The notes below the pieces were generated by a model. It saw only the letters and a list, made by a program, of their open reading frames with translations, searched no databases and had not been told where the DNA came from. Positions 8,275-16,755 of a stretch of DNA of 64,000 nucleotides are shown one piece after another (positions within the stretch are counted from its first letter, which is position 1; every line of letters starts with the position of its first letter). The stretch is from Ardenticatenaceae bacterium. GTDB taxonomy: Bacteria; Chloroflexota; Anaerolineae; Promineifilales; Promineifilaceae. The stretch is from assembly GCA_020634435.1 (NCBI GenBank), contig JACKBS010000010.1, positions 473,726-537,725 of the forward strand, read 5' to 3'. The translations under genes and the position numbers were made by a program.

Positions 8275-9212
8275 CACGCTTGCATCTCTTCAATCATGCG
8301 CCCAGCCGTCACCATATGGTAGGCGATGAGATGCTGCGTCAGGGCCAAGGGCAAGCTGCGCTGCGCCTCCAAGCCAGATTGGTACTGTCCCAGCATTGAC
8401 TCATTCAGCTGACAATCCTCCGGCATGTGCTGCTGAATCAGGTCAATCAGATCATGCGCCTTGTCTTCTACCAGACTACCCGCAATCTCCATAAAATCGG
8501 CTGGAGTGCCCTCGTAACGGCCCAGATTCAAACGAAGGGCGGGATTACTCCCATTGCTGCCGTGCTGGAGCACGTCCGTTAGGTCTGGGTGAGGCACGGT
8601 AGGTTTGAGCACAACCTGGGCATTGAGATGCCCGCCCGTCTCGCTGGCGTTACTCTCCGGCGGGTAAAAACGCACAATCATGTCAGCCAATCGTTTTTGC
8701 GGATGAATGTAGCGCGGCGACAAATCCTGGCGCTTTTCCAACGAGGCCATCACTTCTTCTTTGGTGTAACCGCGCTTGGCCATGTCGCGCTGCACCTTCC
8801 AGGCAAAACGCAGCTCTTCAGGCGGGTCCAGATATACCTTCACATCAAAGTTGAGCCGCATCCGTTGGGTGTAAAAAGGCAGCAGCCCTTCGATAATCAT
8901 GTACTTTTTGGGCTTAACGTAAACTGGGGGATCAAAGTCGCCCGTTTTGTGGTTGTAAATCGGCATCAGAATCGGCTTGCCTTCGCGCAGCAGGCGGAAG
9001 TGCTGTTCCATGATGTCGATGTAGTTCCCTTCTGGCGATAATGCGCTGATGCCCAGCTCTTTGCGCATCTGGCGATTGTATTTGTGATAATGGTCACAGC
9101 ATATCGCCGTCACCTGGTCCTCACCCAAGGCCTGCACGATGCCCTTGCTCAGCGTTGTCTTACCGGCGGCACTGTCTCCGGCAATGCCAATCATCACCAC
9201 TCTGCGGTGCAT
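8274..9212 (-). CDS. prk: Phosphoribulokinase
   Basis: Phosphorylates ribulose-5-phosphate to ribulose-1,5-bisphosphate, the RuBisCO substrate. The 312-residue protein has the P-loop GDSAAGKTT at residues 12-20, the DHYHKYNRQMRKELG region, PIYNHKTGDF for sugar-phosphate binding and a Walker B-like MIIEGLLPFY. The ATG at 9212 (MHRRVVMIGI) is chosen because AAGGAGG lies just upstream; the longer frame adds 12 unrelated residues encoded by the repeat at 9232. It lies 110 bp downstream of rbcL on the same strand, with a repeat hairpin in the gap, and overlaps rpe by one base. Confidence 0.95.
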   Translation of the reverse strand: MHRRVVMIGIAGDSAAGKTTLSKGIVQALGEDQVTAICCDHYHKYNRQMRKELGISALSPEGNYIDIMEQHFRLLREGKPILMPIYNHKTGDFDPPVYVKPKKYMIIEGLLPFYTQRMRLNFDVKVYLDPPEELRFAWKVQRDMAKRGYTKEEVMASLEKRQDLSPRYIHPQKRLADMIVRFYPPESNASETGGHLNAQVVLKPTVPHPDLTDVLQHGSNGSNPALRLNLGRYEGTPADFMEIAGSLVEDKAHDLIDLIQQHMPEDCQLNESMLGQYQSGLEAQRSLPLALTQHLIAYHMVTAGRMIEEMQA

Positions 9213-9231
9213 GGTCTCCTCCTTCGTAAAT

Positions 9232-9258
9232 GTGGGTCGGATTGGCAATCCGACCTAC
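9232..9258 (-). repeat. Hairpin repeat carrying a ribosome binding site, copy 1
   Basis: GTGGGTCGG and CCGACCTAC form a stem around 9 bases. Read on the minus strand, the hairpin is followed by CCCACATTTACGAAGGAG and then the prk start codon. The copy at 28328-28354 has the same hairpin followed by CCCACATTCACGAAGGAG and a start codon. Confidence 0.75.
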
Positions 9259-9322
9259 GGTCTTCATTATTACCGTGCGCAACGCGATCACGCAGCGACT
9301 GTACGGTCCACCAGCTACCATC

Positions 9323-10708
9323 CTACTCCTGCACCTCAAACTTGATGTCTGCCCACAAGGCCAACGCATCACGCAGTTCGGGAGAGTTTTTGGCTGCTTC
9401 GGCCAGGGTGGAGCCAGAGGCGATTGCTTCGGTGGCCACGCGGTTGGCAGTCGCGCCAGCTCGACTGCCCTTGGGATGGCCATGTGTACCGCCGCCAAAC
9501 AGCCAAAACGCATCATTGCCCGTCAGACGGTACAAATCAGGAATGTGGTGCACGTGAATTCCCCCAGAGGCGACCGGCCAGACATCTTTTAGTCCGGCAA
9601 AATCCTGATCAAAGTAGATGCCGCGCTCTTTGTCGGCCGGGGTGAAGCGGTTGCGCAGCAGGCTGATCATGCCTTCGGTTTCCTTCCAGGAGCCTTCCAG
9701 CTTGCCCACCACGGTGCCAGTGTGCATATGGTCACCGCCCGTGAGGCGCAGCCACTTGGCCACCACACGCATATGAATGCCGTGATCATTCTGGCGGGTA
9801 AAGACAGCGTGCATGGCGCGATGGCAGTGAACAATCATGTCCAGCTCGCGGGCATGGGCAAAAACATCGGCCGAGGCAGCAAAACCAGCGGTGATGAAAT
9901 CGAACATGCACATGTCAGCGCCGTGTTCTTTGAGGAAATCCATGCGTTTGAGGCTTTCCAGGTTGGAGCCAGCCGTCACGTTGTGCCAGTGACCTTTGTA
10001 TTCACCAGTTTCCACCATCGCTTCTTCGACAGCTTCTTGAGCATAGCGGAAGCGATCCCGCCAGCGGCTAAACGGCTGGCTGTTCATGTTTTCATCGTCT
10101 TTGGTAGTATCCAGGCCACCAACCAGACATTCATAGATGATGGTGGCGTAGGCTCGCGGTGGTAGACCCAGCTTAGGCTTGACGGTGCCGCCGAGCAACG
10201 GCCGTTCCCATTTATCCGACCAGACACGCTCATCGTAAATACCAACGTGCGGGCCGGGGTACGTCTTCACCAGGGCGGTGGGGATGCGCATGTCCTCCAG
10301 GCGCAGCGCGGAGACAGCCTTCATGCCAAACACATTGCCCACAATCGAGGACATGATGTTGACGATGCTGTTTTCCTCAAATAAATCCATCGGGTAAGCG
10401 ATGTAAGCAATGTCATCCTCAATATGGTACACACGCGCCTTAAAAAACTCCAGGTCGGTGAGCTGATTAGACCACACTTCGGTCCAGGTGCCGGTGGAAG
10501 ATTCGGCGGCTACGGCCGAAGCGGCTTCGATCATGTCGGTGGGTGCTTTGGGCGTAATGCGAAAGGCGCAGAGCAGATCGGTATCTTTGGGTTCGTAGTC
10601 GGGGTCGTAGTAGCCGCTGGCGTAGCTGCGCACACCGGCAATGTATTTGTCGCTAACGTCTGCCGAGGGGGGCTGCTGCAACTTATTGGGGGCAAGCAAT
10701 TCACTCAT
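9323..10708 (-). CDS. rbcL: RuBisCO large subunit, Form I-like without a small subunit (Form I')
   Basis: Fixes CO2 onto ribulose-1,5-bisphosphate. The 461-residue protein has all catalytic elements: the TGTW region, GNVFG (Asn125), TVKPK (Lys177 and Lys179), GLDTTKDDEN with the carbamylated Lys203 plus Asp205 and Glu206, HCHRAMH (His294 region), loop-6 GTVVGKLEG with Lys336, and the phosphate site LFGGGTHGHP. The sequence is Form I in character (SGYYDPDYEPKDTD, GDHMHTGTVVGKLEG) rather than Form II or III, yet no small-subunit gene, cbbX or cbbQ is adjacent. This matches the octameric small-subunit-free Form I' described from Candidatus Promineofilum. The ATG at 10708 has AAGGAG 8 bases upstream; ATG 10714 and GTG 10717 are too close to it. 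Confidence 0.95.
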   Translation of the reverse strand: MSELLAPNKLQQPPSADVSDKYIAGVRSYASGYYDPDYEPKDTDLLCAFRITPKAPTDMIEAASAVAAESSTGTWTEVWSNQLTDLEFFKARVYHIEDDIAYIAYPMDLFEENSIVNIMSSIVGNVFGMKAVSALRLEDMRIPTALVKTYPGPHVGIYDERVWSDKWERPLLGGTVKPKLGLPPRAYATIIYECLVGGLDTTKDDENMNSQPFSRWRDRFRYAQEAVEEAMVETGEYKGHWHNVTAGSNLESLKRMDFLKEHGADMCMFDFITAGFAASADVFAHARELDMIVHCHRAMHAVFTRQNDHGIHMRVVAKWLRLTGGDHMHTGTVVGKLEGSWKETEGMISLLRNRFTPADKERGIYFDQDFAGLKDVWPVASGGIHVHHIPDLYRLTGNDAFWLFGGGTHGHPKGSRAGATANRVATEAIASGSTLAEAAKNSPELRDALALWADIKFEVQE

Positions 10709-10858
10709 GGTCATCACTCCTTCTGATTCCTACGGCCGTCTGCCTTACCAGCGGCCCATCCGTTTGTGATAAATGGAACAATCGAACTATACCAGGGGGA
10801 TACGGCCGTTGCCTATCTACAAACGGGTGGAAAACGGCCGTCAAACAGGTAGCAACTC

Positions 10859-10876
10859 ACTACCCGATCGGGTAGT
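10859..10876. promoter_or_regulatory. 18-bp perfect palindrome upstream of the RuBisCO operon
   Basis: ACTACCCGATCGGGTAGT is fully self-complementary and lies about 150 bp upstream of rbcL. On the minus strand, TTGACG (10839-10844) begins about 15 bp downstream of it and could be a weak -35 element. It is probably an operator for the carbon-fixation operon; the regulator is unknown. Confidence 0.5.
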
Positions 10877-10890
10877 TGGAAGAATGAACA

Positions 10891-10960
10891 GGACGCTGAT
10901 TAACGCGGATGAACGCGGATTTTTTCTTTCTGCCGTGTTCATCCGCGCTCGTCCGCGTCC
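10891..10960. repeat. GGACGC hairpin repeat, copy 2
   Basis: Imperfect palindrome beginning GGACGCTGATTAACGCGGAT and ending CCGCGTCC with a T-rich centre, between the RuBisCO promoter region and the response-regulator gene. Same family as 7505-7571. Confidence 0.7.
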
Positions 10961-10988
10961 AATTTTTATAACAGTTTGCAGAAGTGGA

Positions 10989-11621
10989 TTAGGGAGACGG
11001 CCGTTCTAAGTACCAGCGGGTGGCTTCGGTACGGTTGGAGACGTTGAGGGCCTGGTAGATTTTTTGCAGGTGAAATTTGACCGTGTTCACGCTGACGTGT
11101 AGCTGCCTGGCAATTTGAGCATTACTGTTACCAGCAGCCAACAGCTCCAGCACCTCGGTTTCCCGCTCCGACAGCGTGACGGCGGGTTGAACAGGGGCTG
11201 GTTGGTGCAGCCAACGACGGGCAGCGGCAGGGAAGACCATCTGCCCGGCCATAACCTGGCGCACGGCCAGGGCAGCCTGTTCCGGCGGATCGGTTTTGAG
11301 CAGCAAGCCATCGGCCCCGGAGCGCAAAACAGATTGCATCGTCTGGCCATCGGTGTAGGCGGTGAGGATAAGGACGCGGGTTTGTGGGCACAGCTGCCGA
11401 ATTTGCGCCAGACAGCCCAAGCCATCCAGGTATTCCATCTGCAAATCGGTGATGACCACATCGGGACGAAAGCGCTGTACCGCGTCCAGCAGACGCTCGC
11501 CGTCGCTGGCGGTGGCGATGACGCGGATATCCTCTTCGGCCGAGAAGAGGCTGCGCAGCCCTTCCAGGACAAGAGCGTGGTTGTCGGCCAGAATAACGGA
11601 AACGGGGGTAGATTCAGTCAT
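10989..11621 (-). CDS. NarL/FixJ-family response regulator
   Basis: A 210-residue two-domain regulator. The receiver domain (1-125) has the acidic pocket LADNH, phosphoacceptor Asp59 in VVITDLQM, Thr in LTAYTD and Lys in LLLKTD. The LuxR-type helix-turn-helix (about 147-205, LSERETEVLELLAAGNSNAQ onward) binds DNA. Phosphorylation by the kinase encoded just upstream, whose gene overlaps this one by 8 bases, should activate it. The pair ends 280 bp from the RuBisCO start on the same strand; control of carbon fixation is possible but not shown. Confidence 0.93.
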   Translation of the reverse strand: MTESTPVSVILADNHALVLEGLRSLFSAEEDIRVIATASDGERLLDAVQRFRPDVVITDLQMEYLDGLGCLAQIRQLCPQTRVLILTAYTDGQTMQSVLRSGADGLLLKTDPPEQAALAVRQVMAGQMVFPAAARRWLHQPAPVQPAVTLSERETEVLELLAAGNSNAQIARQLHVSVNTVKFHLQKIYQALNVSNRTEATRWYLERPSP

Positions 11622-12324
11622 GGATGGGAACTTTTACCGTGATGCGGGTGCCTTGACCCGGTTTACTGTCTAGTTCAAACGTACCGCCAATTAAATCCAC
11701 GCGGTCGCGCATGCCGCGCAAGCCGATGTGCTCTTCGCGCTCGGTGGCTTGCGGACCACGCAGCGGCGGCGGCTGGAAGCCAATGCCGTCATCCTGAACG
11801 ATGAGCGTGACTTCATGGGGCGCGAGGTGCAGTTGGACGCGCTGCTGCTGGGCCTGGGCATGGCGGTAGGCGTTGGAGAGCGCTTCCTGACAGATGCGAT
11901 AAAGCGTAATCTTACCGGGCAGCCGCAGCGCAGGTGTAGTGTCGCTGCCGGTCACCAAAAAATCCACCACCACACCAGTGGTCAGCTCGTGGTGCATGAA
12001 GAGGCCATGCAGCATATCCACCAAATCCTGGCTGGCAAAATCGGGCGGGCGAAAAGTGCCCAAAAATTGGCGAATTTCGGTCAGGGAGGCTTCCAGCAGG
12101 CGCGAAACACGCTGAAAGGTGAGCTGGTACTCTTCGTTGGGGATGGCTTCGTTGTGGTTGAGGCGGGCCTGCAGACCGCGCAGCTGGGATTGGGCGGCAA
12201 ATAGCTGCTGCACGGGGCCATCATGCAAATCGAGGATGATACGCCTGAGTTCTTCTTCGGTGACGGCCAAAATGCGGCTGGCGGCCAGCTGTTCCTCTCC
12301 TGTGGGCACGACTTGCTTCTCCAT
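11614..12324 (-). CDS. Soluble NarL-type sensor histidine kinase
   Basis: A 236-residue kinase with a HisKA_3 dimerisation/phosphoacceptor helix (LDLHDGPVQQ, His34), an N-box CQEALSNAYRHA, and G-boxes DDGIGF and GLRGMRDRV in a HATPase_c domain. There is no transmembrane segment, PAS or GAF domain, so the signal is cytoplasmic or comes through a partner. The ATG at 12324 replaces an apparent TTG start at 12360 because that stretch is itself a near-perfect promoter (TTGACA-18-TATTAT) ending 6 bases before the ATG; the mRNA is probably leaderless. The C-terminus overlaps the response regulator by 8 bases. Confidence 0.9.
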   Translation of the reverse strand: MEKQVVPTGEEQLAASRILAVTEEELRRIILDLHDGPVQQLFAAQSQLRGLQARLNHNEAIPNEEYQLTFQRVSRLLEASLTEIRQFLGTFRPPDFASQDLVDMLHGLFMHHELTTGVVVDFLVTGSDTTPALRLPGKITLYRICQEALSNAYRHAQAQQQRVQLHLAPHEVTLIVQDDGIGFQPPPLRGPQATEREEHIGLRGMRDRVDLIGGTFELDSKPGQGTRITVKVPIHD

Positions 12325-12330
12325 GGGGGG

Positions 12331-12360
12331 ATAATACGCAGGAGGTAGGTATTGTGTCAA
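12331..12360 (-). promoter_or_regulatory. Consensus promoter giving a leaderless kinase transcript
   Basis: On the minus strand, TTGACA (12355-12360), an 18-bp spacer and TATTAT (12331-12336) are followed by CCCCCC and the ATG. Transcription would begin at the A of the start codon, without a ribosome binding site. Confidence 0.75.
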
Positions 12361-12444
12361 CTGCCATTGATCATGTGACCCCTAGGTAAACGTAAATGAC
12401 CACAGCCACACCAAAACCAGCCCCGTAGAATGCTTAGCCAAACG

Positions 12445-14468
12445 CTACGGCGGTGGCAGCAATAACTGCGCCTCAACGGCCGCACGATCCCTTACGGTAG
12501 CCACCTTCAAACATTCTACTAAGACGCTGGTTCCTGCCAGATATTGATTTAGCAAATTCAGCTGAGCCGAATTGAGCTCCCAAAACTGCTCCAAACGCCA
12601 GTAACGCAACAAAATTGATTCCAACTGTTGGGCACAAAGCAGCCATGCCTCAGGGCCGGCACCTGCCTCTGGAAAATTTACCTGGGCCAACTTCTCAGGC
12701 AGCCAGGCAGGTAAATCGGGGCGCCGCCCACTCCAATCTTGAAGTACCTTTATATGGTTCAAAGCATCACTGGATAAATCCCGAAGCAGCCCCAAGTCAT
12801 AAGTAACCGCAAGGTCGAGGGCGAGGGCGCGGTCGAGGGCGCGGTCGAGGGCGCGGTCGAGGAAGAAGAAAAAAGCGCGGGTGGCCACGGGCTGAACGCC
12901 CGTGGTCACAGCCGCGCTTTTTTCTGTCACCCATTTCAGGTAAGTGACCAATGTTTCATCACCGGAAATCAGGCCGTTTAGCCGGGCTAAATAGTGCTGA
13001 ACAAACGTGTCTGCCCCATATAGCATTCCCGCCGTCAGTAAAAACACCTCTCGCCACGGATCTTCGCCCACGTGACTCATTAGCTGGGGCAACACATCCT
13101 GCGTATTATCCACCACAAAGCGGGCGGTAAAATATTCCTGCAAGGTCAGGTGAGAAAAGCTGTAAACGCCTTGGGCCCGTTCCACCAGTAACCCGTGCTG
13201 CGCCTCAATCGTTTTTAGCACATTTAGCCCATCCACATCCGCTTCAACGCGCGGCACCGTGCCCAAATACGCCTCAATCAGCGCCGCCAGCTTGTCTTCT
13301 TCCAGCAAATATTCACTCCGGCTAAACGTCTCAAACGCAATCCAGGCCAGCAGCCGTTCCCGGTACTTTACATCCAATCCTTCATACACCTTGTCCCGCT
13401 TGATCAACCGGGAATTGTCCCACTCAAACAGCAGCGCGTTCACCGCCGTGCGGTACACCTCATCCCGGTCTGGGGGGAATTCACCGCGCCGCTCAAAGGT
13501 AATGCACAGCAGCGTCAGCAGCAGCGGCACGTGCGCCAGCTCCCGCAAATTCCGTGATTTGCTGTCAGACAATGCCTGCCAGCAGGCATCGCGCCGCGCG
13601 GCGTCATCCTGGAACCACTTGAAGATAAACCGCTTTTGCTGCTCCTCGGTAAAATCGGCCATCTCCACATATTTAAAGCGAGCAAAAGAGTAATCACTGG
13701 CGGCAATGCGGCAGGTTACCAACACCTGGCACTTTTCAAAACTGTTCACAAACGCTTTCAGCTCATTAATCAGTGTGGCCCGCTTGTCGTTTTCCAGGTT
13801 CACCTCATCCAGCCCGTCAAACAACACTACCGCCTGCCCATCACGAAGCAGCTGGGTGACAAATTTCTGCAAAGGACCATCCACCTCAGCCCCATCCCAA
13901 TTGCCGCATTCCCGAAATTGGTCGGCCATAAAGGGCAAAATAGCCTGGCCTTTGTCCGAAAGCTCCTTGAGCGTCACAAATATGGGAATTTTTTGCCCCA
14001 ACTTACCCCGCAGCGCTTCCAGGGTCATGAACTTCATGAAGGTGGTTTTGCCTGCCCCGGCTTGCCCAAAATGTAAAGCCGGTTGAACTGTTTCGCGACT
14101 TTTAGCCCATCCTGCCGCTCCGTCTCCCGGCGCACGTGAAAGCTGCGCCGTCCTTTGTAATCTTCTTCTAGCATGGCCCGGTCATACCATTTTTCGGCGG
14201 TGGGTTGGTCTAGCACGTTCAGGTCGGTGTAAATGCGCTCCAGCGGCATGCCCTCTTTTTTACCTAGCAAGCGCAGCCAATTAACCTGGTCATACAACTT
14301 TTCTAGATAAGTTTGGGTGGCTTCCTGCCACTGTTTCTCAAGCTGCTTTTTTTCGCGGGAGCCACCAATATTTTTGGCCCAGCCATCCACAAACGTTTTG
14401 CCATAGCTATCCCACATCCATTTTGCAGTTGTGCCAATCGCAGTGGCAGTAAAAGGGTCTATTGGCAT
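12445..14468 (-). pseudogene. NACHT-type NTPase interrupted by a frameshift in the P-loop
   Basis: Two frames abut at 14034-14037. The first (14468 to 14034, 144 residues) carries a helical N-terminus (WMWDSYGKTFVDGWAKNIGG) and stops just after ILGKPG; the second continues as GAGKTTFMKFMTLEAL into the NACHT domain with Walker B VVLFDGLDEV, then the helical region (LAHVPLLLTLLCITFE) and a C-terminal helical domain of the cyanobacterial NACHT type (LNQYLAGTSVLVECLKVA). One extra G in the GGGG run near 14056-14059 would restore GKPGAGKTT and a 670-residue protein. NACHT proteins are STAND NTPases, and several bacterial ones are antiphage sensors. Either a real inactivating deletion, phase variation, or a sequencing error in a homopolymer. 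Confidence 0.85.
12811..12862. repeat. 12-bp tandem repeat in the NACHT gene
   Basis: GCGCGGTCGAGG-type units are repeated about four times in frame and encode the peptide DRALDRALDRALALDLAV. Multiples of 12 bp keep the frame, so copy number can vary without loss of the protein. Confidence 0.8.
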
Positions 14469-14552
14469 CGCATTCTCCTGGGTAAATGCTGATCGAAATC
14501 AATTGGAACTGGCCTTATTTTGGCAGAGTTTGTAGGGTCTGGCAACCAGTTT

Positions 14553-14614
14553 GGGTAGGGGCGCATCCCCGTGTGCGCCAAAATTGGGGCAGACACGGGG
14601 GTCTGCCCCTACCC
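14553..14614. repeat. Long GC-rich intergenic hairpin
   Basis: GGGTAGGGGC (14553-14562) pairs with GCCCCTACCC (14605-14614), with a second inner 9-bp stem GGGGCAGAC/GTCTGCCCC (14586-14609). It fills much of the gap between the NACHT gene and the DUF971 gene. Probably a REP/BIME-type element; the T run after it could also terminate plus-strand transcripts. Confidence 0.6.
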
Positions 14615-14701
14615 GTTTTTCGTGGATAGAACAGAGGAATTAGAAAATGGGCAAACGGTAATCGTAAAACCGCTCACCGTTTACCGAATACCGCTTACGG
14701 A

Positions 14702-15025
14702 CTACTCTGCCAAAGCCGGGTCAGACTGGCGCAAGTAGTCCCAGGTGTAGATACCGGAATCATGGCCATCGCTCCAGATGAATTGCAGGGCGTAGGCACC
14801 CATTGCCTGGAGGTTGTTCACGGTGATGCCCGTGTCGGGGGCATCGCGCACCAGGGCGGGGTCAGCGGGACCGCCCATGTTTTCGTGGCCGCCTTTGCAT
14901 TCGACACAAGGGCAGGCGGCACGCAAGCCAGCAAAGGGGTAGACACTTTCGCGCCCGTCGTCCCAGGTGATTTTTAATACACGTTCATTTCTATCGGCTT
15001 TGACGCCGGTTGGTCTTGCTGCCAT
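14702..15025 (-). CDS. DUF971 / GBBH-like N-terminal domain protein
   Basis: A 107-residue stand-alone copy of the DUF971 (gamma-butyrobetaine-hydroxylase-like N-terminal) domain: LKITWDDGRESVYPFAGLRAACPCVEC, then a variable loop, then ALQFIWSDGHDSGIYTWDYLR. The CPCxxC cysteines suggest metal or iron-sulfur binding; in other bacteria the domain is fused or linked to Mrp/ApbC iron-sulfur carrier ATPases. AAAGGAG precedes the ATG. It lies 78 bp downstream of the GNAT-nitrilase gene on the same strand and may share its transcript. Confidence 0.85.
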   Translation of the reverse strand: MAARPTGVKADRNERVLKITWDDGRESVYPFAGLRAACPCVECKGGHENMGGPADPALVRDAPDTGITVNNLQAMGAYALQFIWSDGHDSGIYTWDYLRQSDPALAE

Positions 15026-15103
15026 GAGGCTCCTTTCTTATCAATTTTCCCGGAAACTGCCCAGGGGCATGATGGACCAATAAACAGTTTCCGGGAAAAT
15101 GGG

Positions 15104-16672
15104 TTACTCAACCACGACAATTTTGATGGGGATTTTAGGCGTTAGTTCGTAAAGATCAAGGCGGCGGTCGCGCAACGGCCGTACGCTGCCCAGGTCACGC
15201 ATTTGGGCCAGGGTAGTCAGGTCTAGATCGGCGATGACGGCCGTTTCCACATTCGGGTCCGCCAAACCAGCCGTGGCCTCGGGGGGAAAAGCAAAATCGC
15301 TGGGGGTAAAAACGGCCGATTGGCTATAGTTGAGCAAGTACCACGGCGTGGTCGGCAAATTGCCTGCGTTACCCGCCAGCACCACGTAGATGAAATTCTC
15401 CACCGCCCGCGCCTGGCTACTAAAGCGCACCCGGTAGTAGGCTTTGCGCTCGTCGGTACTAAACGGCACAAAGATTACTTCTGCGCCCGCCAGAGTGAGC
15501 AGCCGGGCCGCTTCCGGGAACTCAATGTCGTAGCAAACCTGAATGGCGATGCGCCCCAGCGGCGTCTCGAAAATTTTGAGCGCTTCACCAGGCTGGATGT
15601 CCCAAAAATCTCGCTCGTAGGGGGTCACGTGCAGCTTGTCCTGCGTATACACATTGCCCGACGGGCTGAACAGGTGGGCCACATTAAACAGCTTGCCGTC
15701 GCGCTCGGTGGGGATGGTGCCGCCAATGATGTAGATGCCGTACTGCATCGCCAGCCGCCTGAACAGCGCCACGTACTGCTCGTGATAACCCGCCAGTTGG
15801 TGAGCGGCCGTTTTCGGGTCCAGATCGGTTGACATGAGCGTAAACAGCTGAACGGTAAACAGCTCCGGCATGAGCAAAAAGTGGCAGTGGTACGTCTCGG
15901 CCGACATGGCAAAGAAAGTGACCTGCTGCTCAAACTCGGCCCAGCTTTGGATCGGGCGCATGAGATATTGAGCGGCACAAACGCGAATGGTGCGCACCGG
16001 GCGCTTGAGCGGTGCGGCGGCAATGCGCCGTCGGGCCGGTTTGAAGTCAGGATTGAGCATTTCTAGCCAGGTGGAAAAGTTGAGGCTTTTTTCATCCTCC
16101 AGAAAGTCCATCAACACGCGCTTGACGGTATACCCGGCGTTCAGATGCGCGCTGAGGGCTGAGTCCCACATCTCACCCGCAATGACGTTGGCCACGTAAG
16201 TTTCGGCCGTCATTTTGCCGCTGACGCGATGATAATCAGGCAAACGGCCGTAGGCCACCACCCGGCGCAAATTGTACTTGCGCAGCAGCTGCCGCCGCTT
16301 TTGGTACAGCCGTTTGGAAATACCGCGCCGCCGGTAGTCGGGATGCACAGCAATATCGGCCCCGTACAGCGTGTCGCCACTGTAGGTGTGGGTGGTAAAA
16401 CTGCCCGCCCCCGTAATTTCTTCGTAGTTGTAGCCCTCTTCGTTGTCATCCAACTGCACGATGATGGCCGTGGTATAGCCCACCACCTGCCCATCAATTT
16501 CGGCCAGGAACTGCCCTTCAGGGAAGGCAGCAAACTGGAGGCGATAGGCGCGACGGCCGTATAGATCATCGTCCTCATACACCTCGCCATAAACTGCCTT
16601 ATGGCAGGCTACAATTTGCGGAATATCTTCTTCTTGCCATTGTCTAACGGTGATTTTTCCTTTTACTTTCAT
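15104..16672 (-). CDS. GNAT acetyltransferase-nitrilase fusion (YhcX-like)
   Basis: A 522-residue two-domain enzyme. Residues about 1-190 form a GNAT acyltransferase (acetyl-CoA loop HPDYRRRGISKRLYQKRR). Residues about 225-510 form a carbon-nitrogen hydrolase with the triad Glu (LMPELF), Lys (QDKLHVTPYE) and Cys (IQVCYDIEFPE). The same order occurs in Bacillus YhcX and related proteins, whose substrate is not firmly established; amide hydrolysis linked to N-acetylation is the simple reading. There is no signal peptide, so it is cytoplasmic. All catalytic residues are present, and both domains appear complete. Confidence 0.92.
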   Translation of the reverse strand: MKVKGKITVRQWQEEDIPQIVACHKAVYGEVYEDDDLYGRRAYRLQFAAFPEGQFLAEIDGQVVGYTTAIIVQLDDNEEGYNYEEITGAGSFTTHTYSGDTLYGADIAVHPDYRRRGISKRLYQKRRQLLRKYNLRRVVAYGRLPDYHRVSGKMTAETYVANVIAGEMWDSALSAHLNAGYTVKRVLMDFLEDEKSLNFSTWLEMLNPDFKPARRRIAAAPLKRPVRTIRVCAAQYLMRPIQSWAEFEQQVTFFAMSAETYHCHFLLMPELFTVQLFTLMSTDLDPKTAAHQLAGYHEQYVALFRRLAMQYGIYIIGGTIPTERDGKLFNVAHLFSPSGNVYTQDKLHVTPYERDFWDIQPGEALKIFETPLGRIAIQVCYDIEFPEAARLLTLAGAEVIFVPFSTDERKAYYRVRFSSQARAVENFIYVVLAGNAGNLPTTPWYLLNYSQSAVFTPSDFAFPPEATAGLADPNVETAVIADLDLTTLAQMRDLGSVRPLRDRRLDLYELTPKIPIKIVVVE

Positions 16673-16755
16673 AGCGTTGTTTTACCATGATTCAACCGGA
16701 TAGGGCACCAAACGTTTTAGGTTCCGTTGACATTTCAACGAAGCCAAGTCAAATA

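Noticed and set aside
10773..11009. Possible RuBisCO small subunit upstream of rbcL
   Set aside because: The frame encodes no RbcS motif, lies on the opposite strand and runs through a hairpin repeat. No other frame between 7,000 and 12,500 resembles RbcS.
12325..12360. TTG start extending the histidine kinase by 12 residues
   Set aside because: The stretch is a near-consensus promoter whose -10 box ends 6 bases before the next ATG, so it is unlikely to be translated.
12811..12862. CRISPR-like repeat
   Set aside because: Units are 12 bp, contiguous without spacers and in coding frame; no cas genes are present. No CRISPR array was found anywhere in the window.
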